A DNA stretch of 12,851 nt from Opitutia bacterium (GTDB lineage Bacteria; Verrucomicrobiota; Verrucomicrobiia; Opitutales; UBA953), in NCBI GenBank assembly GCA_947460445.1, contig CANHHS010000038.1, positions 1 to 12,851 on the forward strand, in the 5' to 3' direction. Of this stretch, positions 1 through 8,135 are shown piece by piece. Numbering within the stretch: position 1 is the first letter of the stretch; the number at the start of each line of letters is the position of its first letter. The notes below the pieces were generated by a model that was given only the letters and a program-made list of their open reading frames with translations, searched no databases and was not told where the DNA came from. Position numbers and translations under genes: made by a program.

Positions 1-1344
1 ATGAAAAAAGGTGAAGATGACCCTGACCTGATTGCGACCTACGCACAATTTGGACGTCACTTGCTCGTCGGCTCATCCGCACCCGATAGCGCCCTGCCCG
101 CCAACCTCCAAGGACTCTGGGCTGAGGAATACACGCCACCCTGGAACGCAGACTACCATACCAATATTAATGTGCAGATGAACTATTGGCCGGCACACCC
201 CGCCAACCTCGCGGATCATGCGGCGCCTTATCACCGTTATATTTTTGCGATGGCGAAAAGCGGGGAAGCTTACGCGAAACAATATTTTCGCGCTCGCGGC
301 TGGCAGGGCGGAATATCCTCCAATGCATGGGCGGTAGCGGCTCCGGGAGATCCTGGCAGTGCTGGCTGGACGCTTCTCCCCGCAGTCAATGGCTGGCTGG
401 CCGAAGATCTCATCCGCCACGTCGACTACACTGGCATAGACCTTGAATTTCTTTCGAAGGCTTACCCTGTCGTCAAAGGCGCTGCTCAGTTTTATCAAGA
501 CACCCTGATTGAATTACCAGGCCGCGGCTTAGTGACAGCACCTTCGAGTTCACCTGAGAACGCTTACCGGCTGCCCAACGGCGAGGTCCATAAGATGTGC
601 CTCGGCGCGACGATGGACCTGCAGGTCGCTGCATCCGCAATGACTTCGGCTTACCGTTTAGCTGCAACCCTTGTGACAGATAAGGCAGAGAGTAAATCGT
701 GGGCCGAAACCGCAAAACGCATCGTACCCATGAAAATTGGGCCCGATGGACGATTGCAAGAATGGCTTGAGCCGTACGCAGAACCCGAGCCCCATCACCG
801 CCACGTTTCTCACCTTTGGGGGCTCTACCCTGGCAATCTTATCAGCATACGCACGACACCTGAGCTCGCTGCCGCCGCGCGTGCGACGCTCGAAAAGCGC
901 ACCGATGCATCGACGGGCTGGTCGATGGCTTGGAAGGCTTGTTTCTGGGCACGTCTACATGACGGCGATCGTGCATATAAATTACTCCGGCTGCTCGTCG
1001 GCCGTGGTGATCCCAACTTACTTTGCGAACACCCACCGTTTCAGATTGATGGTAATTTCGGCGGAACGGCAGCCATCTGTGAGATGCTCGTGCAGACAAA
1101 TGGCCATGAAATCGAATTGCTGCCAGCCCTGCCCACTGCCTGGAAAAAAGGCCGCGTGCGCGGCATCTGTGTCGTCGGCGCAAATGAGTTAAGCTTTGCT
1201 TGGGAACGTCAGGCCGATGGGGTCTTAAAAATCTACGACTTAACTGTAAAGTCGGGCTATATGAAAAAGGTCCAACTGCGCGTTGGGGATAAAGTACAAA
1301 GCTTCGACGTCGAACCCGGCAAGGTAACGCCAATTAACTTCTGA
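1..1344 (+). CDS. GH95 alpha-L-fucosidase, C-terminal part (5' partial)
   Basis: This is a glycoside hydrolase of family 95, which cleaves terminal alpha-L-fucose (some members alpha-L-galactose) by inversion. The visible 447 residues hold the (alpha/alpha)6-barrel and the C-terminal beta domain. All family catalytic positions can be matched: the paired asparagines in TNINVQMNYW (N55, N57), the general acid E186 in SSSPEN, and D350 in FQIDGNFGG. GH95 proteins are usually about 700-800 residues with an N-terminal beta-sandwich, which is absent here. The first visible residues (MKKGEDDPDLIATYAQFGRH) correspond to the middle of the family, just before the barrel, so the ATG at position 1 is probably an internal methionine and the gene starts outside the window. 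A genuine truncation cannot be excluded. The enzyme is probably secreted or periplasmic (inferred; the signal peptide would lie outside). It converges on dnaE, so it is not part of that transcription unit. Confidence 0.9.
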   Translation: MKKGEDDPDLIATYAQFGRHLLVGSSAPDSALPANLQGLWAEEYTPPWNADYHTNINVQMNYWPAHPANLADHAAPYHRYIFAMAKSGEAYAKQYFRARGWQGGISSNAWAVAAPGDPGSAGWTLLPAVNGWLAEDLIRHVDYTGIDLEFLSKAYPVVKGAAQFYQDTLIELPGRGLVTAPSSSPENAYRLPNGEVHKMCLGATMDLQVAASAMTSAYRLAATLVTDKAESKSWAETAKRIVPMKIGPDGRLQEWLEPYAEPEPHHRHVSHLWGLYPGNLISIRTTPELAAAARATLEKRTDASTGWSMAWKACFWARLHDGDRAYKLLRLLVGRGDPNLLCEHPPFQIDGNFGGTAAICEMLVQTNGHEIELLPALPTAWKKGRVRGICVVGANELSFAWERQADGVLKIYDLTVKSGYMKKVQLRVGDKVQSFDVEPGKVTPINF

Positions 1345-1356
1345 GCCGATACTCAG
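1341..1356. other. Short hairpin across the two convergent stop codons
   Basis: The bases CTGAG-CCGATA-CTCAG form a 5-bp stem with a 6-base loop. The TGA of the fucosidase (1342-1344) lies in the left arm and the TGA of dnaE (complement of 1353-1355) in the right arm. There is no T tract on either side, so it is a poor intrinsic terminator. It is nonetheless the only structure available between the convergent genes. It may be chance. Confidence 0.2.
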
Positions 1357-4300
1357 TTGCGATTCCCGTACTTACGTTGCGGGGGTGACGAAGGCGGCAC
1401 CGGATCAACTTGTACGCCCGCGCAACCCGGGTGCTTCCCGAAAGTCGCATAAGATTCAGGATCAAATCGCGTCGTCATGCCACGAGCAGCATCAGACACC
1501 AAGACGCGTCCGTCTGGCTGGATAAGACCAATGGAAACGGCCACCGTGCCATCGACTTTGCGCGTGTATGCAGAGAGCTCAGCCAAGAAGGCTTCGCCTT
1601 CGGGTCCAGGCTTTAAAACAAAGGTAATGCGTTTCACCAGCGAGGGACAGTTCCGCAAAGGCTGGATAGAATGAGCCTGTAATGACCACTCGCCCCGCTC
1701 TTCTCGATACACCAATCGACAATCAACCGCGACCATTGAGCCGTCCATCAACAATGGGGCATCGCCATCCTTAATCGCAGCTGCGCGCTCATAAGCCTCC
1801 GTAAACATTAAGACCTGCAAATTGTGCGTGCGGTCAGCGATATTGAAAAGCGCCCATGGACGGTTGTCCTTCTTTGAAAGTTTTTTCTCAAGACTCCCAA
1901 TGATGCCGCAGATACGAACGAGGTGACGCTCCTCCTTCGGGAGATCAACAGTAGCCAATGAACCGTGGAATGTTGCCACCGCTTCATCAAGCCCACGGAA
2001 GTCGGCCAAGGGATGGCCTGATAGGTAAAGACCGAGTAATTCTTTTTCATCACGCAGTCGTTCCATCGAGGGCATCGGGGCTGACTTACGTAAAATAGGA
2101 TCACCGCCCGAGAGCGACCCAGCCGCGTCGCCACCCATTAAATCAAAGAGACTGCCCTGCCCTGCAGCCCGCTCTTTACGCTCATTGGCGTGACGTCGGC
2201 GTACCGACTCAATCGAGTCAACAAGGTGCTGACGGTCCTCTTTCGTAAAGTCGAGAGCGCCGGCACGGATTAAGCAGTCGAGGGTGCGCGCATTGACGTC
2301 GCCTTCGGCCAATCGGCCAACCAAGTCATCCAGCCCCTTAAACGGTCCACCCTTGGCTCGCTCGGCCTCAATAGCCCGCGCGGCAACCTCCCCTACGCCC
2401 TTGATTGCCCCTAAGCCGAAACGAATAGCGTTCTCTTTGTGTGCCGGTGTGAAATTCGTTTCCGATAAATTGATATCTGGACCCGACATACGAATGCCGA
2501 GTGATTCACACTCAGCGACAAACTCACCAAGCTTATCCGCGTTGCCTTGTTCCGATGTCAGCACGGCCGCCATAAATTCGACAGGGTAATTCGCCTTCAA
2601 GTACGCTGTGCGGTACGAGAGAATTGCGTAGGCTGCTGAGTGAGACTTATTGAAACCGTATTCAGCAAACTTTTCGAGAATTGCGAAAATCTCTTCAGCC
2701 GTCTTCTTTTCAATTTTATGGGTCTTCGCGGCGCCCTCAATAAAGATGGAACGCTGCTGATCCATCTCTTCCTTAATCTTTTTACCCATTGCTCGACGCA
2801 AGAGGTCGGCACCGCCGAGCGAGTAGCCAGCGACCACACGAGCAACTTCCATCACCTGCTCTTGGTAAACCAAGATGCCGCAGGTTTCTTTAGCGACTTT
2901 TTCAAGCAAAGGATGGGCATAACGAATGGTCTTCGGGTCCTTTTTCCCGCGCACGTAATCGGGAATAAACTGCATCGGTCCTGGACGATAAAGTGCGATC
3001 AGGGCGACAATCTCATCAATCGAGGCGATGCTAAACTGTCGGCAAAGTGCCTGCATGCCACCGGACTCGAGCTGGAAGACGCCGATGGTTCGCGCGTCGT
3101 TAAGAAGCTTAAATGTCGGGGCGTCATCGAATGGGATTTTCTCGATTTCAAAATCTGGGAGCTGTCGGTGACGGCGAACAAGGTTCTGGGCGTCGTCGAT
3201 AACCGTGAGCGTCTTTAGGCCCAAGAAATCCATCTTCAAGAGGCCAAGCTTTTCAACGGGGTCTTTGGCATACTGAGTGGTTAAGTTGCCTTCCTGTATT
3301 GTGACCGGAATAATTTCCGTAAGCGGTCGATCAGCGATAATCATGCCGCATGCATGTTTGCCGCTGTTACGGACCATACCCTCAATGACGAGTCCTTGAT
3401 CAACAATCTCTCTAGCCGTCGGGTTAACTTCAGTCTCATGGCTGAGTTCGGCTGACTTCTCAAGCGCGTCCTCGATGGTGATATTGATATCGTCAGGAAC
3501 GAGCTTCGCTAGGCGGTTGGTTTCACTAAACTCGAGACCACGAATGCGCGCTAAATCTCGCACCACCATCTTAGCACCAAAGGTACCAAAGGTAATGATG
3601 TTAGCGACCCGGTCTTCGCCGTATTTCTTGCGGACGTAGTCGACGACTTCATCGCGACGGCGCATACAAAAATCGATGTCGAAGTCGGGCGCAGAAACAC
3701 GCTCGGGATTCAGGAAGCGCTCAAAAAGCAGCCCGAAGCGAATCGGATCAATGTCAGTTATCTTTAGGCAATAGGCTACGAGCGAGCCAGCGCCTGATCC
3801 GCGACCGGGGCCTACAGGGATTCCTTGGCGACGGGCCCAATCAATGAAATCCCAGACGATGAGGAAGTAGTCGACGAAACCAGTGCCCGCAATGACACCG
3901 AGCTCGAAATCAATACGGCGAATAAGCTCAGCAGGACTGATTTGATTAGGACCGGGCACCTTATCATCGGCCTGGTGTTTCGCGTTATCGTAATCGACTC
4001 CATAGCGCTCTTTCAGACCCTTCTTAACTTCATTCAGCAAAAGTGTGCCAGGGGTGCGCATCGGTTCGCGCAGATTTTCAGGGATAGTAAAGTCTGCCTT
4101 TTTCCCGGCGGAAGTTGCTAATTCATTCTTGAGCGCCTCGTAGCCATCGAGAATTTTCTCGATACGTGGTGAGTTCTTAGGCCGCGATTTGATTTCAATC
4201 GGGTAAACGGGGTAAAAGCTTTTACCGACAGGTAGAGCGACGTCGCACATTTCCGCGATGGCGACCGTGTTGGTAATTGTTTCAGGAACTTCTGCGAAGA

Positions 4301-5099
4301 CCCGGCGCATCTCGGCCTCACTCTTTAAGTAAAATTCTTTAGCCGAATAACGCATACGGCGTTCATCCGCTAAGCGTGCGCCTGTCTGGATGCACAACAT
4401 AGCGTCGTGCGCGCCGCTGTGTGTTGCCTCGACATAGTGCACGTCGTTGGTCGCAACAGCACGAAGGTTAAACTCTTTCGCCAACTGCAGGAGAGGGGCC
4501 AAGATCGACTTCTGCTCCTCGAGTCCGTGGTCCATCAACTCGATGACAAAGTTTTCCCGGCCAAAAATTTCGATGAATTTACCGCAGGCCGCACGAGCGC
4601 CATCGATATCTCCACGCAAAAGGAGCTGCGGGATAACTCCCTGTAGGCATCCGCTAAAACCAATGAGGCCTTTAGCATGCGCGGCTAACTGTTCGAGATC
4701 GGTCCGCGGCTTGTAATGCAGACCAACGGTGTGTGCATTCGAGACAAGGCGTGTCAGGTTTTGATAACCTTCGAAATTGCGCGCCAGCACTCCCATGTGA
4801 TAGTACTTGTGTTCACGACGGTCCGGCTTGGCGGTATTGAGATGATCCCAGACGAGGTACAGCTCACACCCTAACAAGGGCGTAATTTTTTTATCACCCT
4901 TTTTTGAAAGGGTTTTGGCTTCATTCCAAAAATCGAAAAGTCCGAAAAGATTGCCGTGGTCCGTGATGGCAACAGCGCGCATTCCCATGTCGCAGGCCTT
5001 GCTCATCAAACGGTCAATCCGGCTACAGCCGTCGAGCATACTGTAATCGGTATGCACGTGCAGGTGCACGAAATCCTGACTGTTGGGCTCGACTGCCAT
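1353..5099 (-). CDS. dnaE: DNA polymerase III alpha subunit (replicative polymerase)
   Basis: This is the catalytic subunit of the chromosomal replicase, adding nucleotides in the cytoplasm with the beta clamp. Numbering below counts from a TTG two codons upstream (5105); I prefer the ATG at 5099, giving 1248 residues. Neither start has a Shine-Dalgarno site. The N-terminal PHP domain (about 12-290) keeps nine metal ligands: H16, H18, D25, H50, E81, H103, C153, D221 and H223. The polymerase active site is APDFDIDFC (D476, D478) plus D626 in KMDFLGL. A helix-hairpin-helix lies near 895-910, the internal clamp-binding motif is QGSLFDL (983-989), and an OB-fold spans about 1062-1150. Residues 1230-1250 form a proline-rich tail. 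The length is slightly above the 1160 residues of E. coli DnaE, partly from extra sequence around 300-390. It lies downstream of glycan genes but has its own candidate promoter. Confidence 0.98.
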   Translation of the reverse strand: MAVEPNSQDFVHLHVHTDYSMLDGCSRIDRLMSKACDMGMRAVAITDHGNLFGLFDFWNEAKTLSKKGDKKITPLLGCELYLVWDHLNTAKPDRREHKYYHMGVLARNFEGYQNLTRLVSNAHTVGLHYKPRTDLEQLAAHAKGLIGFSGCLQGVIPQLLLRGDIDGARAACGKFIEIFGRENFVIELMDHGLEEQKSILAPLLQLAKEFNLRAVATNDVHYVEATHSGAHDAMLCIQTGARLADERRMRYSAKEFYLKSEAEMRRVFAEVPETITNTVAIAEMCDVALPVGKSFYPVYPIEIKSRPKNSPRIEKILDGYEALKNELATSAGKKADFTIPENLREPMRTPGTLLLNEVKKGLKERYGVDYDNAKHQADDKVPGPNQISPAELIRRIDFELGVIAGTGFVDYFLIVWDFIDWARRQGIPVGPGRGSGAGSLVAYCLKITDIDPIRFGLLFERFLNPERVSAPDFDIDFCMRRRDEVVDYVRKKYGEDRVANIITFGTFGAKMVVRDLARIRGLEFSETNRLAKLVPDDINITIEDALEKSAELSHETEVNPTAREIVDQGLVIEGMVRNSGKHACGMIIADRPLTEIIPVTIQEGNLTTQYAKDPVEKLGLLKMDFLGLKTLTVIDDAQNLVRRHRQLPDFEIEKIPFDDAPTFKLLNDARTIGVFQLESGGMQALCRQFSIASIDEIVALIALYRPGPMQFIPDYVRGKKDPKTIRYAHPLLEKVAKETCGILVYQEQVMEVARVVAGYSLGGADLLRRAMGKKIKEEMDQQRSIFIEGAAKTHKIEKKTAEEIFAILEKFAEYGFNKSHSAAYAILSYRTAYLKANYPVEFMAAVLTSEQGNADKLGEFVAECESLGIRMSGPDINLSETNFTPAHKENAIRFGLGAIKGVGEVAARAIEAERAKGGPFKGLDDLVGRLAEGDVNARTLDCLIRAGALDFTKEDRQHLVDSIESVRRRHANERKERAAGQGSLFDLMGGDAAGSLSGGDPILRKSAPMPSMERLRDEKELLGLYLSGHPLADFRGLDEAVATFHGSLATVDLPKEERHLVRICGIIGSLEKKLSKKDNRPWALFNIADRTHNLQVLMFTEAYERAAAIKDGDAPLLMDGSMVAVDCRLVYREERGEWSLQAHSIQPLRNCPSLVKRITFVLKPGPEGEAFLAELSAYTRKVDGTVAVSIGLIQPDGRVLVSDAARGMTTRFDPESYATFGKHPGCAGVQVDPVPPSSPPQRKYGNRN

Positions 5100-5134
5100 A
5101 CTCAAGGGGTAAGGTAGGACAGGCCGATGGCTGG

Positions 5135-5215
5135 GAGCAAGGGGAAGCCGTGCACGAAGCTCATGCGCCTGAAGTTAAGCCCCTTAACCCCTTTAATCAC
5201 GCGAAGCCCTTGCTC
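5135..5215. repeat. 9-bp inverted repeat flanking the dnaE leader
   Basis: GAGCAAGGG at 5135-5143 is the exact reverse complement of CCCTTGCTC at 5207-5215, with 63 bp between them. The right arm overlaps the candidate -35 box of dnaE and the GTTAAG palindrome sits inside the loop. It might fold in the GH16-dnaE read-through RNA or bind a protein at both arms. No function is known to me. Confidence 0.35.
5174..5188. promoter_or_regulatory. Palindrome over the predicted dnaE start point (candidate operator)
   Basis: GTTAAG-CCC-CTTAAC is a perfect 6-bp inverted repeat with a 3-base centre. It lies immediately downstream of the candidate dnaE -10 box and would cover the transcription start. It could be a protein-binding site, or a small hairpin at the 5' end of the leader or at the 3' end of the GH16 transcript. 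No run of T follows, so an intrinsic terminator is less likely. Confidence 0.3.
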
Positions 5216-5219
5216 TCAA
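5191..5219 (-). promoter_or_regulatory. Candidate sigma-70 promoter for dnaE
   Basis: On the minus strand, TTGAGA (5219-5214) is followed after exactly 17 bp by TTAAAG (5196-5191), with TG one base upstream of the -10 (extended -10 type). The -35 matches consensus at 5 of 6 positions and the -10 at only 3 of 6. Transcription would start near 5184, giving a leader of about 85 bases before the ATG at 5099. This would let dnaE be expressed apart from the upstream glycan genes. It is a visual match only. Confidence 0.35.
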
Positions 5220-5225
5220 TTCTGC

Positions 5226-6083
5226 TTAAGGCCGCTGCCAGACACGCACCCAATCGACCTCGAGGGTGGCTGGGAAAGCTGTCTTTTCGGGGTGGTCCTT
5301 TTCGCGCACCGCTAAATTCAAAATCATGTACATGGGTCCTTGAAAAGTTAAGTCTGCCCCGACTTTTGTTTCAGCGATATCGGTCTGATTCAAAAGATGC
5401 CCATCAACGGCCAGCGTGATGGACTGGGCGTCCCAGTTCATCGTCCACGTATGAAAATCACGCGACCATGTGGCTAAGTCTTTATAATCACCCGGCGGAT
5501 AAAGGGCCTTAAGCTGGTCACTCTTTCGGCGCGTTGTGTCCCATTTCTGACGACTCGAATCAGGTCCCCAGCACGCATTGGCGAGTAATTCGCCCTCGTA
5601 CCACTCCATCAAATCTACTTCGCCGCACTTCGGCCAACCATGCTGCGTGCCCATAAACCAAAAAGCCGGCCAAAGACCTTGGCGTGTATCCAAACGTCCA
5701 CGAATTTCAAATCTTCCATAAAGCCAAGCGGCTTTGCCTTTAGTGGTAAGACTAGCTGATGTATATTCGGCTGAGGGCGTGCTTTTATCCCAGCTCTTTG
5801 CTCCTGCCTGATAACCCGGGTTAACAAAATGCTCTCGCTGGGCTGTGATCACGAGTCGACCGTTAGCGATGATAGCGTTTTCGTGGCGATAAAATTGCGG
5901 TTCATGGTTTCGAACAAATCCACGTTCGTAATCCCATTTCGAGGGGTCGGGTCGCCCGGGTACGCTAAACTCATCAGCCCACACCAACTTCCATCCGTTG
6001 ACGTTTTGTCCCACAACCGGTTCGTTGCTGGCTAAAATTTTCGCCGAGCAAAGTATGATTAGGTAAAAATAGCAGATTCGCAC
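5226..6083 (-). CDS. Secreted GH16 family beta-glycanase (laminarinase-like)
   Basis: This 285-residue protein has a signal peptide (hydrophobic residues about 3-15, likely cleavage near ILA-SN at 18-19) followed by a single GH16 jelly-roll domain that fills the rest. The catalytic motif is GEVDLMEW, giving nucleophile E155, helper D157 and acid/base E160. WPAFWFMG (138-145) before it and the closing strand EVDWVRVW (275-282) are typical of the family. GH16 enzymes retain configuration and cut beta-1,3 or beta-1,4 glucans and galactans; the substrate cannot be fixed from the sequence. There is no carbohydrate-binding module or anchor. The start is GTG, 13 bp after the stop of the GT4 gene, so the two are probably co-transcribed. 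That placement suggests a role in trimming or releasing the glycan made by the locus, though scavenging of external glucan is equally possible. Confidence 0.93.
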   Translation of the reverse strand: MRICYFYLIILCSAKILASNEPVVGQNVNGWKLVWADEFSVPGRPDPSKWDYERGFVRNHEPQFYRHENAIIANGRLVITAQREHFVNPGYQAGAKSWDKSTPSAEYTSASLTTKGKAAWLYGRFEIRGRLDTRQGLWPAFWFMGTQHGWPKCGEVDLMEWYEGELLANACWGPDSSRQKWDTTRRKSDQLKALYPPGDYKDLATWSRDFHTWTMNWDAQSITLAVDGHLLNQTDIAETKVGADLTFQGPMYMILNLAVREKDHPEKTAFPATLEVDWVRVWQRP

Positions 6084-6096
6084 TGAGTAAGCGGGC

Positions 6097-7125
6097 TTAA
6101 GCCTGCGACGCGGATTTGAATAACTCTATATAAGCACGCGTGACAGCTTCGCGCGAGAAAGACGTATCGAGCGTCTTGCGCCCGCCTGCGATCAAGCGGG
6201 ATGCGACTTCTGGCTGGGCTTGTAATCGAGCAATCGCAGAGGCAAGGGCTAGCGCATCACCCACTGGGTAAAGCAGGCCGTCCACGCCGTTTGTCATCAT
6301 CCAAGAAGGACCTTCAGACTGAGAGGCAATAACTGGTACGCCTGCACCCCAAGCCTCAAGAATGACATTTCCAAGTGGCTCATGGAGCGAAGGCATACAG
6401 AAGACATCGCAAGCCGAGAGCCACGGATTGGGATCCGTCTGCCATCCTGCAAAATGCACACGTGTAGCGACGCCGAGGTCTCGAGCCTGCTGGCGAAGAT
6501 TCTGCTCCTCTTCGCCTTCTCCCAATAGACAGAGATGCGCGTTAGGCGTGGTGGCTAGCGCTTCAATGAGCGTATGGAATCCCTTACGGCGGACAAACCG
6601 TCCAAGGCCGAGAATAACAAATGCGCCTGGGGGCGCTCCGAGTTTTTCACGGGCAACCGCTGGAGTGGGACGAGAGAGTGTAAAATTAGAAATAACCTTG
6701 GCGGGCTTATTCCAGCCAAGCGCCTTGACGTGTTCGGCGATACCAGGCGTGTTACAAATGAGTATATCGATATTGCGAAAGTGTTTAAGCGTTGTCGGGT
6801 AGTCTCCGAGACGCGCCACACGCAGACCGCACCCACCTGATGGCATAAAGTCAGCGGCTCGTGGCATCCAAGCGAGTACGCCCGCTGGCTTTTGCGCGGC
6901 GACGAGCCGTTTAAACTTCCACGGAATTAAAAAACGCGAAGGCGTAAGGAGGCGTGGCAAGCCTTCATGTACCTCAACATTCGCAGGAAGCTTACTCTTC
7001 CAGCTGCGCTCAGGTCGAATCAGCACTGTCTGCTCAATGCCGGCTTCACTCAGCGAGCCCACCAAGCTCACAAAGAACTTCTCTGCACCGCCGTCGCGTC
7101 CGAAATGAGTATGAAAAATCCGCAT
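6097..7125 (-). CDS. Glycosyltransferase family 4 (GT-B fold)
   Basis: This is a 342-residue retaining glycosyltransferase of the GT4 type. The N-terminal Rossmann half begins with MRIFHTHFGRDGGAE, where the glycine-rich loop contacts the acceptor or donor phosphate. The C-terminal half carries GLGRFVRRKGF (R177 and K181, which bind the nucleotide diphosphate) and the E-x7-E signature with E249 and E257 in SLHEPLGNVILEAWGAGVPV. No membrane segment is visible, so it is a cytoplasmic, probably membrane-associated enzyme that adds a sugar to a lipid-linked glycan. Donor and linkage cannot be told. It resembles LPS-core and exopolysaccharide transferases (WaaG-like). The ATG lies 5 bp after the stop of the GT2 gene, which fits translational coupling. 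Confidence 0.93.
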   Translation of the reverse strand: MRIFHTHFGRDGGAEKFFVSLVGSLSEAGIEQTVLIRPERSWKSKLPANVEVHEGLPRLLTPSRFLIPWKFKRLVAAQKPAGVLAWMPRAADFMPSGGCGLRVARLGDYPTTLKHFRNIDILICNTPGIAEHVKALGWNKPAKVISNFTLSRPTPAVAREKLGAPPGAFVILGLGRFVRRKGFHTLIEALATTPNAHLCLLGEGEEEQNLRQQARDLGVATRVHFAGWQTDPNPWLSACDVFCMPSLHEPLGNVILEAWGAGVPVIASQSEGPSWMMTNGVDGLLYPVGDALALASAIARLQAQPEVASRLIAGGRKTLDTSFSREAVTRAYIELFKSASQA

Positions 7126-7130
7126 GTCTT

Positions 7131-7949
7131 TTATAATCCACAGGCACGACGGTCATCTTCAGCAGCATCACGCTCACCCATTTCAACCTGGTACATGCGG
7201 GCTTCCGTTAGAAAAGTATAAACGGCGCCCGTAACTGATTGGATGAATCCAGGAAACCCGCAGAGAAACATTCGGCGAACGATATAATAGCGCAAAAAAT
7301 AGACGATCGGGTTAAAGACCAGGCGGATGGGGCGCGTATGCTTACCCTCGCCGCGCAGCTGGCGGACTTTAAGAACAGCATAGCGTGCCTCCTTAATTAA
7401 CTGCTCATCAACTGGGAGTAAACGGAAGTGAAGCAGTGTGCCGCGTGAAGCCGTGGCGACGGTACCTTTAACGAGGATAGCCTCGTGAACTAAGAGGTCG
7501 GTATTGTAATGAACATCTGCCCGACGAACGAGGCGCAGCATTCGACCCTCATGGGCAAGCGGCGGAGCATACCCAAGCCCAAGCAAGTAAGGTCGACGGG
7601 TGAGGCGCCAGCCTGCCACTGACTTCTCGTTGAGTAGGGCTGGCAGCGACTTCCGAAGCTCAGGATCCAGTCGTTCGTCGGCATCAATATTGATCGCCCA
7701 TTCCTGCGTACACTGCTCAAGGGCAAACTGCTTCTGACGAGCGAAGCCAGGCCACCCAGCTTGGAAAATTCGGATAGGCCAGCCTTCGCCCTGCAAGCGG
7801 GCGAGGATTTTAAGCGTGTCATCACTTGAGCCTGAATCGACAACAACAATTTCGGCACACTCCGCAAGGGTGCGAATACAGTTCTCAATGCAACTAGCCT
7901 CATCTTTGCAGATGATGAAGGCACTAAGCGGCAGTCGGCCCGAAGACAT
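7131..7949 (-). CDS. Glycosyltransferase family 2, WaaE/KdtX-like
   Basis: The product is a 272-residue GT-A fold inverting glycosyltransferase. Near the N-terminus LSAFIICKDEASCIENC is the family start, followed by the nucleotide-sugar motif VVVDSGSSDD (35-44), WPGFARQK (66-73) and the metal-binding DADE (89-92). This pattern matches the LPS inner-core beta-1,4-glucosyltransferase group. A hydrophobic C-terminal part with FLRYYIVRRMFLCGFPGF probably touches the membrane. I set the start at ATG 7949 because it puts the enzyme core 8 residues in, as in relatives. The frame stays open to 8177, but the extra 76 codons run antisense through a tRNA gene and are not protein-like. No Shine-Dalgarno site precedes the ATG. 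It is probably co-transcribed with the GT4 and GH16 genes. Confidence 0.92.
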   Translation of the reverse strand: MSSGRLPLSAFIICKDEASCIENCIRTLAECAEIVVVDSGSSDDTLKILARLQGEGWPIRIFQAGWPGFARQKQFALEQCTQEWAINIDADERLDPELRKSLPALLNEKSVAGWRLTRRPYLLGLGYAPPLAHEGRMLRLVRRADVHYNTDLLVHEAILVKGTVATASRGTLLHFRLLPVDEQLIKEARYAVLKVRQLRGEGKHTRPIRLVFNPIVYFLRYYIVRRMFLCGFPGFIQSVTGAVYTFLTEARMYQVEMGERDAAEDDRRACGL

Positions 7950-8053
7950 GTGCCGAAAGTAGGCCAAACCATTCCAGAGACAAGCCCTAGCAACCGTGCA
8001 TGACGCTTTACACTTCACAGCGACATGCGCTGCGACAAGATACCAACCTTCGT

Positions 8054-8128
8054 GCGGGCGTCGTATAACGGCTATTATGTGAGCTTCCCAAGCTTGAGAC
8101 GAGGGTTCGACTCCCTCCGCCCGCACCA
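8054..8128 (+). tRNA. tRNA-Gly(CCC)
   Basis: A complete 75-base cloverleaf reads on the plus strand. The acceptor stem GCGGGCG (8054-8060) pairs perfectly with CGCCCGC (8118-8124). The D arm at 8063-8078 resembles that of bacterial tRNA-Gly. The anticodon stem is TGAGC/GCTTG around loop TTCCCAA, with anticodon CCC at 8087-8089 reading GGG. The T arm is GAGGG-TTCGACT-CCCTC (8101-8117). The discriminator is A (8125) and CCA is encoded (8126-8128). It is closely similar to E. coli glyU in the anticodon and T arms, but bacterial tRNA-Gly usually has U at position 73. It lies on the strand opposite to the surrounding glycan genes. I see no convincing promoter in the 100 bp upstream. Confidence 0.95.
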
Positions 8129-8135
8129 CTTGTTC

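Noticed and set aside
842..1333. 163-codon minus-strand frame opposite the GH95 gene
   Set aside because: It overlaps the catalytic region of the fucosidase, is Arg/His-rich, and looks like a reverse-strand shadow.
2640..3218. 192-codon plus-strand frame inside dnaE
   Set aside because: It lies entirely antisense to conserved polymerase sequence (including HhH-to-palm regions) and its product resembles no protein I recognise.
7950..8053. Promoter for the tRNA-Gly gene
   Set aside because: The best pair, TTCACA followed after 17 bp by AAGATA, matches the -10 consensus at only two positions, so I do not claim it.
8054..8128. Mobile-element integration site at the tRNA
   Set aside because: I found no duplicated tRNA 3' end, integrase or phage gene in the window.
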